This document shows positions 44,590-53,599 of a stretch of 64,000 nt of DNA, one piece after another; the first letter of the stretch is position 1; each line of letters opens with the position of its first letter. The notes beneath the pieces are model-generated. The model ran no database searches, had not been told where the DNA came from, and saw nothing but the letters and a program-made list of their open reading frames with translations. The position numbers were made by a program, and so were the translations under genes. Source of the DNA: DATHTS01 sp965219305 (GTDB lineage Bacteria > Acidobacteriota > Blastocatellia > Pyrinomonadales > Pyrinomonadaceae); NCBI GenBank assembly GCA_965219305.1, contig OZ244725.1:1860001-1924000 (forward strand), in the 5' to 3' direction.

Positions 44590-45738
44590 ATGAAAATATT
44601 AATTCTCGGCGCGGGCAGAATGGGTTACGGCGCGGCTTACGATCTGATCTACAACTCGCCCGATGTCGAATCGGTAACGATCACGGACAAACACAAAGGC
44701 GCACTCGAAACCGTCAGGAACGGCATCAATTCCGACAAATTAAACTGCGTTTTGCTCGACATCGAAGACGAAGCGGCGACGCTCGAACTTTTGAAAAATC
44801 ACGATTCGGCGATTTCGTGCGTCAATTACTGGTATAATCTCGCGCTTTCGCGCCTTGCCATCGAAGCGAACTGCAATTTCTGCGATCTCGGCGGGAACAA
44901 TTACGTCGTTGACGAACAACTCGCGCTCAATGACGAAGCCGAACGCGCCGGGATCAGCATTATTCCCGATTGCGGACTCGCGCCCGGAATGGTTTCGATT
45001 TTAGCGATGCACGGCGCGAAAAACTTCGACGAAATATCAGAAATCCGCATCAGAGTCGGCGGTCTGCCGCAAAATCCGAAACCGCCGCTCGATTATCAAC
45101 TCGTGTTTTCGGTCGAAGGTTTGATAAACGAATACATCGAAAGCGCGCGTGTCATCCGAAACGGCGAGATCACGGAAGTCGAATCAATGACCGAACTCGA
45201 ATCGCTCGAATTTGAAAACTTCCCGGCTCTCGAAGCGTTCCAGACTTCCGGCGGCACTTCGACCTTGCCTGACACATTCAACGGCAAAATAAAAAATCTC
45301 GATTACAAAACCATCCGCTACGCCGGACACTGCGAAAAGTTCAAAGCGATGATCGAACTCGGCTTATGTTCGAGCGATGCGGTTTTTGCCGATTTTCAAA
45401 ACGTCGTCCCGCGTAAACTTTTCGGCAAACTTTTAGAAGAAAATCTCCCGCACGACGAACCGGATTACGTTCTCGTGCGTCTGGATTTTGCAGGCATCAA
45501 AGACGGCAAGCCGAAAACTCTGCGTTATGACATCGTGGACAAACAAGACGAGCAGACGGGTTTAAGCGCGATGATGCGAACGACCGCCTTTCCCGCCTCG
45601 ATCATCGCTCAGATGTCCGCCAACGGTGAAATCACCAAACGCGGCGCGATCCCGCAGGAAATCGCCGTCAACTCAGACAAATTCGTTGCGGAATTATCAC
45701 GAAGAAACATAATCATCAATAAAAGTAAAAAAACATGA
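44590..45738 (+). CDS. Saccharopine dehydrogenase-family oxidoreductase
   Basis: The 382-residue enzyme begins at the ATG at 44590 with a Rossmann NAD(P)-binding fold (MKILILGAGRMGYGAAYDLI). Family motifs are CVNYWYNLALSRLAIE, CNFCDLGGNNYVV and the PDCGLAPGMVSILA stretch; the latter is typical of lysine 6-dehydrogenase or carboxynorspermidine dehydrogenase-like enzymes. The C-terminal half holds YAGHCEKFKAMIELGL and FPASIIAQM. It may act in lysine degradation or polyamine synthesis; the exact substrate cannot be set. Confidence 0.85.
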   Translation: MKILILGAGRMGYGAAYDLIYNSPDVESVTITDKHKGALETVRNGINSDKLNCVLLDIEDEAATLELLKNHDSAISCVNYWYNLALSRLAIEANCNFCDLGGNNYVVDEQLALNDEAERAGISIIPDCGLAPGMVSILAMHGAKNFDEISEIRIRVGGLPQNPKPPLDYQLVFSVEGLINEYIESARVIRNGEITEVESMTELESLEFENFPALEAFQTSGGTSTLPDTFNGKIKNLDYKTIRYAGHCEKFKAMIELGLCSSDAVFADFQNVVPRKLFGKLLEENLPHDEPDYVLVRLDFAGIKDGKPKTLRYDIVDKQDEQTGLSAMMRTTAFPASIIAQMSANGEITKRGAIPQEIAVNSDKFVAELSRRNIIINKSKKT

Positions 45739-45744
45739 AAAAAA

Positions 45745-45874
45745 GTTCCCCTCCTTCCCAAGGAGGGGTGGCGCGAAGCGACGGGGTGGTTTTTTCTTAC
45801 TTAAAAATCAAGTGAAACGAAGAAACCACCCCTATGCCTGAAGGCATTTTCCCCTCCTTGGGAAGGAGGGGAGC
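45745..45874. repeat. Left palindromic repeat flanking the DUF559 gene
   Basis: GTTCCCCTCCTTCCCAAGGA opens the repeat and its inverse (CCTTGGGAAGGAGGGGAGC) closes it; inside lie GGGGTGGTTT and its inverse AAACCACCCC. The same repeat recurs at 46290-46419 on the other side of the DUF559 gene. It ends in CTTTTTTATTTTTT and can act as terminator. Confidence 0.88.
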
Positions 45875-45878
45875 TTTT

Positions 45879-46271
45879 TTATTTTTTATTCCAACCGAAG
45901 TTGTTTTTTATCACGTCGAGCATCCATTCCAAGTCTTCAAACACTCTTTTATTTTCAAAACGTAAAACTTTTATGCCGTAGAATTCTAAAAACAATCTGC
46001 GTTCACGGTCATAGGCGCGGGCGTTGTCTTCGAAATGGACTTCGCCGTCGAGTTCGACTGCCAGTTTTTCCGACGGGCAGTAAAAATCCAATATATAATT
46101 CCCAACGCTTTGTTGACGGCGAAATTTTCTGCCCTCGAAATTTTTGTTTTGCACAACTTTCCAAAGTTTCGACTCCGCCGGTGTCAAATTATTTCTCAAT
46201 TCTCGTCTGAATGTTTTCAAGTGCGGCAGATTATTTATCCTTACCCGCTTTTTGTTTTCAGATTCCGACAT
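45879..46271 (-). CDS. DUF559 endonuclease-like protein (Vsr-like fold)
   Basis: The 130-residue protein has the DUF559 pattern: LRNNLTPAESKLWKVVQNKN, KFRRQQSVGNYILDFYCPSEKLAVELDGEVH, and YGIKVLRFENKRVFEDLE. The D-x-D...E-D-G arrangement (LDFYCP, VELDGEVH) is the catalytic core of Vsr-like restriction-fold nucleases. The gene is precisely bracketed by two copies of a palindromic repeat, which is a recurrent setting for DUF559 genes. Possible roles are DNA repair or movement of the repeat unit; neither is proven. Confidence 0.88.
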   Translation of the reverse strand: MSESENKKRVRINNLPHLKTFRRELRNNLTPAESKLWKVVQNKNFEGRKFRRQQSVGNYILDFYCPSEKLAVELDGEVHFEDNARAYDRERRLFLEFYGIKVLRFENKRVFEDLEWMLDVIKNNFGWNKK

Positions 46272-46289
46272 ATATTTATGTAATTATTA

Positions 46290-46419
46290 GTTCCCCTCCT
46301 TCCCAAGGAGGGGACAGCGCGCCAGCGCAGGGGTGGTTGCTCTTGTCAGTATTCTCGAATGTGCAACGAGAAAACCACCCCGCCGCTGAAGCACCACCCC
46401 TCCTTGGGAAGGAGGGGAG
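46290..46419. repeat. Right palindromic repeat flanking the DUF559 gene
   Basis: GTTCCCCTCCTTCCCAAGGA and CCTTGGGAAGGAGGGGAG form the outer stem; GGGGTGGTT and AAACCACCCC the inner. Ends match the left copy (45745-45874) and the centre differs (CAGTATTCTCGAATG region). Confidence 0.88.
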
Positions 46420-46446
46420 TTTTTTTTTTCCTTTAGCAGTTAATTT

Positions 46447-47652
46447 TTACAAATTTCCGCGTTTCGCCTGTTCTTCTTCGATTGAAACGAACAGGGCTTT
46501 GAAGTTTCCTTTGCCGAAGCCTTTGCAGCCTTTGCGTTGGAGGATTTCAAAGAAAACGGTCGGGCGATCTTCGACGGGTTTGGTGAAAATCTGTAACAGA
46601 TAACCTTCTTCGTCGCAGTCAACGAGGATTCCGAGACGTTTCAAATCTTCGATGTTTTCGTCAATTTCGCCGACGCGCGCCGGGATTTCGTCGTAATACG
46701 AATCGGGAACGCGCAGAAATTCCACGCCGTTTTCCTGTAATTTCGTGACGGTCGCCACGATGTCTTTGCACAACAGCGCGATGTGCTGAACGCCCGGCGT
46801 TTTGTAGTAATCGAGATATTCTTCGATCTGGCTTTTCTTTTTGCCTTCCGCCGGTTCGTTGATCGGCATTTTGATATTGTGTCCGCCGTCGCTCATCACG
46901 ATGGACATCAGCGCGGAATACTCGGTCGAAATGTCGTCGTCGTCAAACGTGATGTAGCGGAAAAATCCGAGAACGTCGCGGTAAAAATCGCACCAATCGT
47001 TCATTTTGCCGAGTTCGACGTTGCCGACCGTGTGGTCAATCAAAACCACGCCGACATCTTCGCCAACCACATCGGTCGCCGTAAATCCGGGCAAAAACGC
47101 GCCTGAATAGCAGTATTTATCTTCTTCGGGCGCGGTCGCCGCCGCCGAAGCGTGCGAAACGGCGGTCAGATTCATTGACTTATCGCCGACCGTCTCGCCG
47201 ACGAGCTGCGGTTTCGGCTGCGGCGCGTAGGAAATAAACGAGTGAATCGTGTCGCCGTAAGTGTGAATCGCCGCGCGTCTGACACTGCCGTTTTCGTCCG
47301 TCATATCGTGCGGTTCCATCGCCGATTTCGCGCCGCGCCGGATCGCTTCCGCGTAAGCGTGATCGGCATCTTCGACCTGAAACGCAATGTCGTAAACGCC
47401 GTCGCCGTGAATTTTAATATGCTCGCTCCCGAAATGATCGGGCGACAGCGGCGTGGTAAAAACGAGATTGACGCGATTCTGCCGCATCACATAACTCGTC
47501 GTCTCCCGATTGCCCGTCTCGAGTCCCGTATAAGCCGCCCGCGAAAACCCGAACGCCTTCCGGTAATAAAACTCCGCCTGCTTCGCATTCCCGACGAAGA
47601 ATTCGAGATGATGTATCTTTTTCAAACCTAATGGATTTTTTTCGTCTGTCAT
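46447..47652 (-). CDS. hpd: 4-hydroxyphenylpyruvate dioxygenase
   Basis: The 401-residue non-heme iron enzyme converts 4-hydroxyphenylpyruvate to homogentisate in tyrosine breakdown. Two VOC-type halves are seen: HHLEFFVGNAKQAEFYYRKA at the start and DHTVGNVELGKMNDWCDFYR in the second. Iron ligands are His in DHTVGN, His in GVQHIALLCKDI and Glu in FFEILQRKG; the C-terminal helix contains GCKGFGKGNFKALF. Length is normal. No other tyrosine-catabolism genes (homogentisate dioxygenase, fumarylacetoacetase) are adjacent. Confidence 0.96.
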   Translation of the reverse strand: MTDEKNPLGLKKIHHLEFFVGNAKQAEFYYRKAFGFSRAAYTGLETGNRETTSYVMRQNRVNLVFTTPLSPDHFGSEHIKIHGDGVYDIAFQVEDADHAYAEAIRRGAKSAMEPHDMTDENGSVRRAAIHTYGDTIHSFISYAPQPKPQLVGETVGDKSMNLTAVSHASAAATAPEEDKYCYSGAFLPGFTATDVVGEDVGVVLIDHTVGNVELGKMNDWCDFYRDVLGFFRYITFDDDDISTEYSALMSIVMSDGGHNIKMPINEPAEGKKKSQIEEYLDYYKTPGVQHIALLCKDIVATVTKLQENGVEFLRVPDSYYDEIPARVGEIDENIEDLKRLGILVDCDEEGYLLQIFTKPVEDRPTVFFEILQRKGCKGFGKGNFKALFVSIEEEQAKRGNL

Positions 47653-47666
47653 AATTATTGCCTCTT

Positions 47667-48506
47667 TTATTTTGAACTGTAATATTCTATTTTCCTATAA
47701 ACTACATTCATCAGTTTCCAATCAGATTTTCCTTCCTTTTCTCTCAGTTCAAAATCTGATTTCTTTGTCCAATTTCCCTGACTATCAAATTCGTACTCGT
47801 ATTTTCTTTTACTAAGAACTTCATTTGCGTTTGAGTAATTTACAACCGAAATTGGGACATCGTTTTTATCAAATGAAATAACGCTTTTTACTCCTAATTT
47901 ATCGTCAAGCTGATAAGAAAAAATCTCTACAAGCCTGCATTTTTCATCTCTTTTGAAACCGACACGCATTCTTTGTTTATTTCTCGAATCGAAATCGGCA
48001 AACTCGAAATATCTTTTCTGTAAATCATTCGTAAAAACCCATTTTTGCAACAATTCGTTATCTTCAATATTATATTGGGCGATTTCTGTAACATTCCCAA
48101 AATCATCGTAAGTGTATCTCGTTTGCAAATAAGGTTTGTTGCTCAATGCGCTGAAAGTATCATTTTTGATAAGCCAATTCTTTTCGTTATAGACCGAAAC
48201 GCTTTTAGGTGATTCTCGACCGTCTGTCGTATATGTATAATCTTCGATTTTCCTTCCTTGTCGATCAAATTCAAATCTTTCTTTCAACTGAGGTTTATCG
48301 CTCATTGAAAGAAAATCACCCTCAGACTCATAAATTTGTTCTTCGACGCGAATTGATTTAACCGCACCCGAAAGATTAGTTTCGTTTCCACTTGACCATC
48401 TATCCATTTGATTTATACATTGTTTTTCCTGTGCTTCAACACAAGGAGCGGAAAACAAAACCGTCAGGCAAATCAAAAGCAAAATTGAATGGTGAATATG
48501 TCGCAT
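47667..48506 (-). CDS. Secreted hypothetical protein with YD-like strands
   Basis: The 279-residue protein has a signal peptide (HHSILLLICLTVLFSAPCVEA) and repeated short strands of the type RFEFDRQGRKIEDYTY, RYTYDDFGNVTEIAQY, YEYEFDSQGNWTKKSDF. These resemble RHS/YD-type repeats and occur in a family of small secreted proteins of unknown function in several phyla. No catalytic motif is visible. It ends 15 bp before hpd's start, with both on the minus strand and this gene upstream. Confidence 0.7.
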   Translation of the reverse strand: MRHIHHSILLLICLTVLFSAPCVEAQEKQCINQMDRWSSGNETNLSGAVKSIRVEEQIYESEGDFLSMSDKPQLKERFEFDRQGRKIEDYTYTTDGRESPKSVSVYNEKNWLIKNDTFSALSNKPYLQTRYTYDDFGNVTEIAQYNIEDNELLQKWVFTNDLQKRYFEFADFDSRNKQRMRVGFKRDEKCRLVEIFSYQLDDKLGVKSVISFDKNDVPISVVNYSNANEVLSKRKYEYEFDSQGNWTKKSDFELREKEGKSDWKLMNVVYRKIEYYSSK

Positions 48507-48513
48507 AAATTTT

Positions 48514-48867
48514 CTAAAAACTCCTTCTGATTCGCACGGAATTTTCCGAAATTACCGTAAAAGCGTTTTCGAGTTCAGCTTCGTGTTTGCGGATAGCGAG
48601 AATTGTTTTATTGATTTTCTCAGCTAAACTCAAACCGCTCAGACGTAAAAGAATTATGCCGTGCGTATTTAAGTTAAAACGAAAAACCAACTCGCCGAAA
48701 TCCGTATCGTAAGTCATAATTACCGCTTTTTCATCAACTGCAATCTGTAAAATTTCGTCGTCGGCAAAACCGATATAACTTTCTCAAACCGCTAAAACAT
48801 CAAATTTTGCTTCTCTCAACGCCTCGATAAATTCGCGTTCGATATTTTCGTCCGCTAAAATTTTCAT
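48514..48867 (-). pseudogene. DUF5615 (PIN-like) toxin gene interrupted by a nonsense codon
   Basis: From the ATG at 48867 the frame reads MKILADENIEREFIEALREA-KFDVLAV, then TGA (48784-48786 on the minus strand), then ESYIGFADDEILQIAV-DEKAVIMTYDTDFGELVF to the stop at 48514. The DEN, DDEIL and TYDTDFG motifs are the active-site acids of DUF5615 VapC-like toxins. The TGA most likely replaced CGA (Arg), since VLAVRE is common in the family. The ATG overlaps the DUF433 antitoxin stop by ATGA. The downstream fragment (from ATG 48717) lacks the first catalytic Asp, so the toxin should be inactive. Confidence 0.85.
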
Positions 48868-49091
48868 ACGGTCGCCGTCGGGTAATGCGTTTCCAAACTC
48901 AAAGATTTTCGCGCAAATTTCACACACGCCAAAATCTGTTCGCGTTCGAGGTGCGGATAAGAAGACAAAATTTCATCAACCGTTTCGCCGTTGCCCATTT
49001 TTTCCAGAATTAATTCGACCGTGATTCTTGTTCCTTTAATCACAGGCTTGCCGAACATTATTTTCGGATTCGATTCGATCAAATTTTCCAT
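48864..49091 (-). CDS. DUF433-family antitoxin
   Basis: The 75-residue protein shows the DUF433 hallmarks IESNPKIMFGKPVIKGTRIT, VELILEKMGNGETVDEIL, YPHLEREQILACVKFA. Family knowledge: these helix-turn-helix proteins are usually cotranscribed with DUF5615 toxins and neutralise and repress them. The gene is intact while its toxin partner has an internal stop, so it is now an orphan antitoxin. Confidence 0.9.
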   Translation of the reverse strand: MENLIESNPKIMFGKPVIKGTRITVELILEKMGNGETVDEILSSYPHLEREQILACVKFARKSLSLETHYPTATV

Positions 49092-49103
49092 AACTTTTAA
49101 TTA

Positions 49104-49628
49104 TCAATCATAAACACCGAAAGAAACACCATTTTTGCCTTTTTTATTACCTTCCAATTTTTGCGAAATGTCCTGCAATGCAAAAAATAAACTCGCCACC
49201 ATAACCAAAGTCATAAAACTGACAATCACCGACGTTTGCCATATTTTTATGATGCCGACATTGCCGGTTTTATCATCTGCTAAATTGCCGGTGACAGATA
49301 GATCTTCCGCTTTTGCTCGTAATTTAAAATATAAAACGGCAGTTACAGCAAAAACATTTGCGAGAAATATCGAAATTATAGAAACCGCAAAAGATTCAAT
49401 TTCAATCAAACGGTTATGTTCAATTAAAGCAACAACGAACGAAGCAACAAAACTCGACGCCAGCAACGCGATAAATACAAACCAACTGTCGGATAAAAGG
49501 TTTTGTCTTTTGTTCCAATTTAATGTGAACAAAACAAAATAGATGGAAACAAATGGGAACAACAAATATAATGTTCCGACTAAAAATTGAAAGAAATCTT
49601 CTCCAATAAAAAACCGTTTTCCGTTCAC
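49104..49628 (-). CDS. Hypothetical four-helix membrane protein
   Basis: The 174-residue protein has transmembrane helices at about 13-33 (FLVGTLYLLFPFVSIYFVLF), 48-68, 78-102 and 130-152. A polar loop (about 103-128) lies between the last two. I recognise no family and see no motif. It precedes the antitoxin gene on the same strand by 12 bp and may be cotranscribed with it. Confidence 0.65.
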   Translation of the reverse strand: MNGKRFFIGEDFFQFLVGTLYLLFPFVSIYFVLFTLNWNKRQNLLSDSWFVFIALLASSFVASFVVALIEHNRLIEIESFAVSIISIFLANVFAVTAVLYFKLRAKAEDLSVTGNLADDKTGNVGIIKIWQTSVIVSFMTLVMVASLFFALQDISQKLEGNKKGKNGVSFGVYD

Positions 49629-49799
49629 GACCGAAATAGTGAATTTTCCCCCAAAATCTTTTCGATGTGTTCACGTAATCGAAAACCTCTTGTTTATATG
49701 ATAACCCAAAATGCCGTCGGTTTTCCAGACTTGCCGATTTTGCGGAGTTTTGAGAATTTATATTTCCATAATAAACTTTGCAAAGTTTGGTGAAATTAT

Positions 49800-50663
49800 A
49801 TGAGCAGGCTTTTTATTTTATTTTTGATTTTATTAACGATGACTTTTTCAACCTTCGCGCAAAATTACAGCATTTTTGACGGCAAAGGAAATCCGGCTGA
49901 TCTGGATAAAATCGTCGAAGCAATCGGCAAATCCGATGTCGTTTTTCTCGGCGAACAGCACGATGATTCGGTCGCGCACAAGTTGCAGTTCGAGATTTTC
50001 AAAGCCGCGCTCGAAAAATACGGAAAAGACAGAAAAACCGCGCTTTCGATGGAGATGTTCGAGCGCGATGTGCAGGTTGTTTTGGACGAATATTTGAAAG
50101 ATTTAATTCCCGAAAAACAATTTCTCGCCGCGTCGCGTCCGTGGGGAAATTACGAGACGGATTATCGTCCGCTCGTCGAATTGGCGAAGGAGAAAAATCT
50201 GCCCGTGATCGCCGCAAACGCGCCGCGCCGTTACGTCAATATGGTCTCGCGCCTCGGTCGTGAATCACTGGAAAAACTCTCGCCGGAAGCGAAAAATTGG
50301 TTCGCGCCGCTGCCGTTTCCCGAATCTTCAAAAACTTATTCCGATAAATTCAACGCGCTAATGGGCGGACACGGAAGCTCGAATATTCTCAATTCACAAA
50401 CTTTATGGGATGCAACAATGGCGGATTCGATCGCTAAACATTTAGAGAAAAATTCGCTGATAATTCATCTGAACGGAAGTTTTCACACCGAAAGCCGTCT
50501 CGGAACAGTCGAACAGCTTTTGAAGTTCAAACCGAAAACGCGCGTCCTCGTCGTAACGATGCGCTACGAAGACGATTTTCAGAATTTCGATAAGGAAAAA
50601 GATGCGGGTTTGGGAGATTTCGTGATTTTAACCGATGCAAAACAACCACGAAGCGGTAAATAA
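49800..50663 (+). CDS. ChaN-like heme-binding family protein
   Basis: The 287-residue protein has a signal peptide (LFILFLILLTMTFSTFAQ) without a lipobox, and a ChaN (PF04187/Tiki-like) domain: DVVFLGEQHDDSVAHKLQFE, SMEMFERDVQVVLDEYL, AASRPWGNYETDYRPLVELA, ANAPRRYVNMVSRLG, and NGSFHTESRLG. The conserved Glu-x-His (GEQHDD) and the late His are the putative heme or metal ligands. Campylobacter ChaN binds heme and takes part in iron uptake; related domains are proteases. Function here is inferred. Confidence 0.85.
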   Translation: MSRLFILFLILLTMTFSTFAQNYSIFDGKGNPADLDKIVEAIGKSDVVFLGEQHDDSVAHKLQFEIFKAALEKYGKDRKTALSMEMFERDVQVVLDEYLKDLIPEKQFLAASRPWGNYETDYRPLVELAKEKNLPVIAANAPRRYVNMVSRLGRESLEKLSPEAKNWFAPLPFPESSKTYSDKFNALMGGHGSSNILNSQTLWDATMADSIAKHLEKNSLIIHLNGSFHTESRLGTVEQLLKFKPKTRVLVVTMRYEDDFQNFDKEKDAGLGDFVILTDAKQPRSGK

Positions 50664-50666
50664 TTA

Positions 50667-50803
50667 GACTGGAGCGCAAGCGTCCCGCTTGCAATGAGTG
50701 CGATAGCACGAAAAAGTGCTTGGTAATTACGGCGTTCGAGTTATCAAGCACTTTTCGCGCCGAAGCGACGCTCACTGCAAGCGGGGACGCTTGCGCTCCA
50801 GTC
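50667..50803. repeat. Palindromic intergenic repeat, same family as 25613-25755
   Basis: GACTGGAGCGCAAGCGTCCC opens and its inverse (GGACGCTTGCGCTCCAGTC) closes the element; inner words AAAAAGTGCTTG and CAAGCACTTTT pair as well. It lies between two convergent genes, the normal place for this repeat. A near-homologous copy is coding at 25613-25755. Confidence 0.88.
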
Positions 50804-50813
50804 CGCCTTCCAC

Positions 50814-53468
50814 TTACTTCTTCTCAGCCGTCATAATCGCGCCGCCCATTTGCAGCATTACTGATTGGATTTTCAACACTTCCCTGTCTTTTGAAATCCA
50901 AATCGTCGTTTTGTCGGCATCGTTGTCGCTTAAAACGCTTTCGACTTTGTAAGCGTCGTAAGTTCCGGCGGGAACGGTGACTTTTTCCATTCCGACAACT
51001 TTTAAGATTCTCGTTTCCGGCTTTTGCGTCTGGACGTTGAAATTGCGAATCGTCGTCGTGTAGCCTTCTTCTAAAGGAAGCGTCGCAATGACATCGTAAG
51101 TTCCCGCGCCGTCGGCGATCAAAACGCCGCCGAGATTAACTTCGAAGGGTTTTCCGCCCATCGAACCGACTGCTTTTCCATCTTTTACGTCGTATTCGAT
51201 AATCATTCCGCCTTGATTGATCGTGCGTTTTTTGACGGTCAACGTGGCTTTGTCCAAAACCGTGATTTCCTTCATTTCGCCCTGCGGAGTCTGCACGGTG
51301 TCGGTGATTACCCACGTTTCTTTTTCCTCTTTGAATTCCGAACTGATGGAAAGCGGAATTTCCTGACCGCCCATCGCGATTTTCGCGTCCATTTTTGTTG
51401 TTCCGGCTTTCAGATCGGCGACTGGTTTCGGTTCGGGAAGTTTGGAAGCGTCAACTTTTTCGCTCAGTTTCACATCTTTCGGGTCAACCGTGATTTCCTT
51501 CAGACGCTTGGCGACATCAGGCGAAATTTCTTCCTGATAACGTCCGCCGAGATGTTTTGCCAAAAACTTTTCAGCCGCCGCGATCATCGCCAGATTATTG
51601 ACCGGACGCGCAAAACCGTGTCCTTCGTCGTCTGCCACGAGATATTCGACCGGATATTTTCGATCACGAAGCGCGATGACGATCTGATCGGATTCGCGTT
51701 TATTAACTCGCGGATCGTTCGCGCCTTGGACGACCATCAACGGCGTTTTGATCTTGTCAGCGTGTGAAAGCGGCGATTGGCGCATCAATTCTTTTTTGCC
51801 TTCGGGCGTGTTCGGATCGCCCATTCTTTTGTAAAACACGACACGGAAACCTTCCCAATACGGCGGAATCGCGTCGAGCAAAGTAATCAAATTCGACGGC
51901 GCGACGATGGCGACCGCCGCCGCGTATAGATCCGGCGTGTATGTAACGCCCGCCAAAGTTGCGTAGCCGCCGTAACTTCCGCCCATAATTCCGACGCGCT
52001 TCGGATCGGCGATGCCTTGGTCAACGAGATATTTCACGCCCCAAGTAATATCGTCCTGCATTTTGTCGCCCCATTGCAGATTTCCGGCATCAATAAATTT
52101 CTTGCCGTAACCCGTCGAACCGCGAAAATTCGGCTGTAAAACCGCATAACCTCGATTGGCGAGGAATTGCGCGAACGTGTTGTAACCCCAACTATCACGC
52201 GCCCAAGGTCCGCCGTGCGGGAAAATAACGACGGGCAGATTTTTCGCTTCGACTCCTTTCGGCACGGTCAAAAATGCCGGAATTTCCAAACCGTCGGAAG
52301 ATTTGTAAGTAACGGCTTTCATCGGCGACAGATATTCGCGTTTTAAGTTTTCACGCGCCTCATAAAGTTTCGAAAGTTTTTTCGCATTGCGGTCGTAAAA
52401 CCAGACCGTTCCGGGATCGGTGTCGCTGTGCGTCGCAACGATAAATTTCGTTTCGTCCTTCGTGCTGGAATTCATCGAAACTTCCGCGTCGCCGACTTGT
52501 TTTTTAATAAAATCGTAATCGGCTTTGTATTTTTTGTCCTTAAAATAAAGCCGTTCGCGTGAATCTTCATAAGAAGTCGCAATTATTTCGTCCGTCAGAT
52601 CGGAAAATGACGCGCCGCCGAAATCAACTTTCTTTTCCGGGTCGCTTTCGACTTTTTCGGTTTTTCCCGTCGCCACATCTAAAAGCGCGAGTTCGATCAA
52701 ATCGGGATTTCCTTTATTTGTTTGAATATAAACTCTTTTGTTGTCTTTATGAAAACGAATCGGTGAACAAGTTTCAAAAACGCCGCACGAATAGATGACT
52801 TTCGGTTTTTCGCCGTCGAGCGACAAAATTTCCGTATCGCCGTTTTGCGGAGTTCTGATCGAAAGCCGCATTTTGTCGGCGTTGTCGAAAATAACTCCGG
52901 CGAGACGATCTTCATTTTTCAAGATAAGTTCGCGTTTTCCCGTCGAGATATTAACTTTATAAACATCGTGCCACGCTTTGTCGCGGTCGTTCAAACCGAC
53001 ATACATCAAATCCGAATCCGAACGCGGAACGCTGAAAATCATTGCACGAACATTCTGTGCGTCCGTGATATTTCTCGCCTGCGGAACAGCCGCGCCTTCC
53101 GCAGGTTTTTCCGACGGGTCAATCGCGTAAACATTAAAATTCTCGTCGCCCGCTTTGTCCTGCACGAAAAGAATATATTTCCCGTTACGCGACCAGAAAT
53201 AACTCGAAACAGGGCGGTCTGTGCGGTCGGTCAGCAATTTTGCTTTGTCAAAATCTTCGTCGGTTTTCTTAACCCAGATGTTCAGCGTATCTTTATAAGG
53301 TTTCAGAAACGAAATATATTTCCCGTCCGGCGAAATCTGCGTTCCGGCGATTTCCGGGTTGTCAAAAAGAATCTTCCGGTCAATAAGCGGCGGAAGCTGG
53401 GCATCTAAATTTGTATTTAAACTCATAAATATTGTCAGCACCAATAAAAGTAAAAGGGATTTTCTCAT
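50814..53468 (-). CDS. S9-family (prolyl oligopeptidase-like) peptidase with C-terminal DUF3108-like domain
   Basis: The 884-residue secreted protein starts at the ATG at 53468, just before its signal peptide (RKSLLLLLVLTIFMSLNTN). A beta-propeller (about 40-400; SPDGKYISFLKP) precedes the alpha/beta hydrolase domain with Ser in GIMGGSYGGYATLAG, Asp in QGANDPRVNKRES and His in DDEGHGFARPVN. After the peptidase (about residue 650) comes an extra region of some 230 residues with beta-rich sequence and VPAGTYDAYKVESVL, IWISKDREVLKIQSVML. This resembles DUF3108 and is not part of usual S9 enzymes. It may anchor the enzyme or bind its substrate. Confidence 0.9.
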   Translation of the reverse strand: MRKSLLLLLVLTIFMSLNTNLDAQLPPLIDRKILFDNPEIAGTQISPDGKYISFLKPYKDTLNIWVKKTDEDFDKAKLLTDRTDRPVSSYFWSRNGKYILFVQDKAGDENFNVYAIDPSEKPAEGAAVPQARNITDAQNVRAMIFSVPRSDSDLMYVGLNDRDKAWHDVYKVNISTGKRELILKNEDRLAGVIFDNADKMRLSIRTPQNGDTEILSLDGEKPKVIYSCGVFETCSPIRFHKDNKRVYIQTNKGNPDLIELALLDVATGKTEKVESDPEKKVDFGGASFSDLTDEIIATSYEDSRERLYFKDKKYKADYDFIKKQVGDAEVSMNSSTKDETKFIVATHSDTDPGTVWFYDRNAKKLSKLYEARENLKREYLSPMKAVTYKSSDGLEIPAFLTVPKGVEAKNLPVVIFPHGGPWARDSWGYNTFAQFLANRGYAVLQPNFRGSTGYGKKFIDAGNLQWGDKMQDDITWGVKYLVDQGIADPKRVGIMGGSYGGYATLAGVTYTPDLYAAAVAIVAPSNLITLLDAIPPYWEGFRVVFYKRMGDPNTPEGKKELMRQSPLSHADKIKTPLMVVQGANDPRVNKRESDQIVIALRDRKYPVEYLVADDEGHGFARPVNNLAMIAAAEKFLAKHLGGRYQEEISPDVAKRLKEITVDPKDVKLSEKVDASKLPEPKPVADLKAGTTKMDAKIAMGGQEIPLSISSEFKEEKETWVITDTVQTPQGEMKEITVLDKATLTVKKRTINQGGMIIEYDVKDGKAVGSMGGKPFEVNLGGVLIADGAGTYDVIATLPLEEGYTTTIRNFNVQTQKPETRILKVVGMEKVTVPAGTYDAYKVESVLSDNDADKTTIWISKDREVLKIQSVMLQMGGAIMTAEKK

Positions 53469-53599
53469 AATGTTTTTTCTCTCGAAATGAAATTTGTTTA
53501 TCGCCAAAAATTACGATCAAATAATCTGAAAAGTTCCAAAACCGAAAAATCCGACAGCGCAAGTTGCTAATAATATCGCATTTTTATACTTCTTTAATA

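Noticed and set aside
48784..48786. In-frame TGA in the DUF5615 toxin as a selenocysteine codon
   Set aside because: The family is not known to contain selenocysteine, no SECIS-like hairpin directly follows, and the position normally holds Arg, so a nonsense mutation is simpler.
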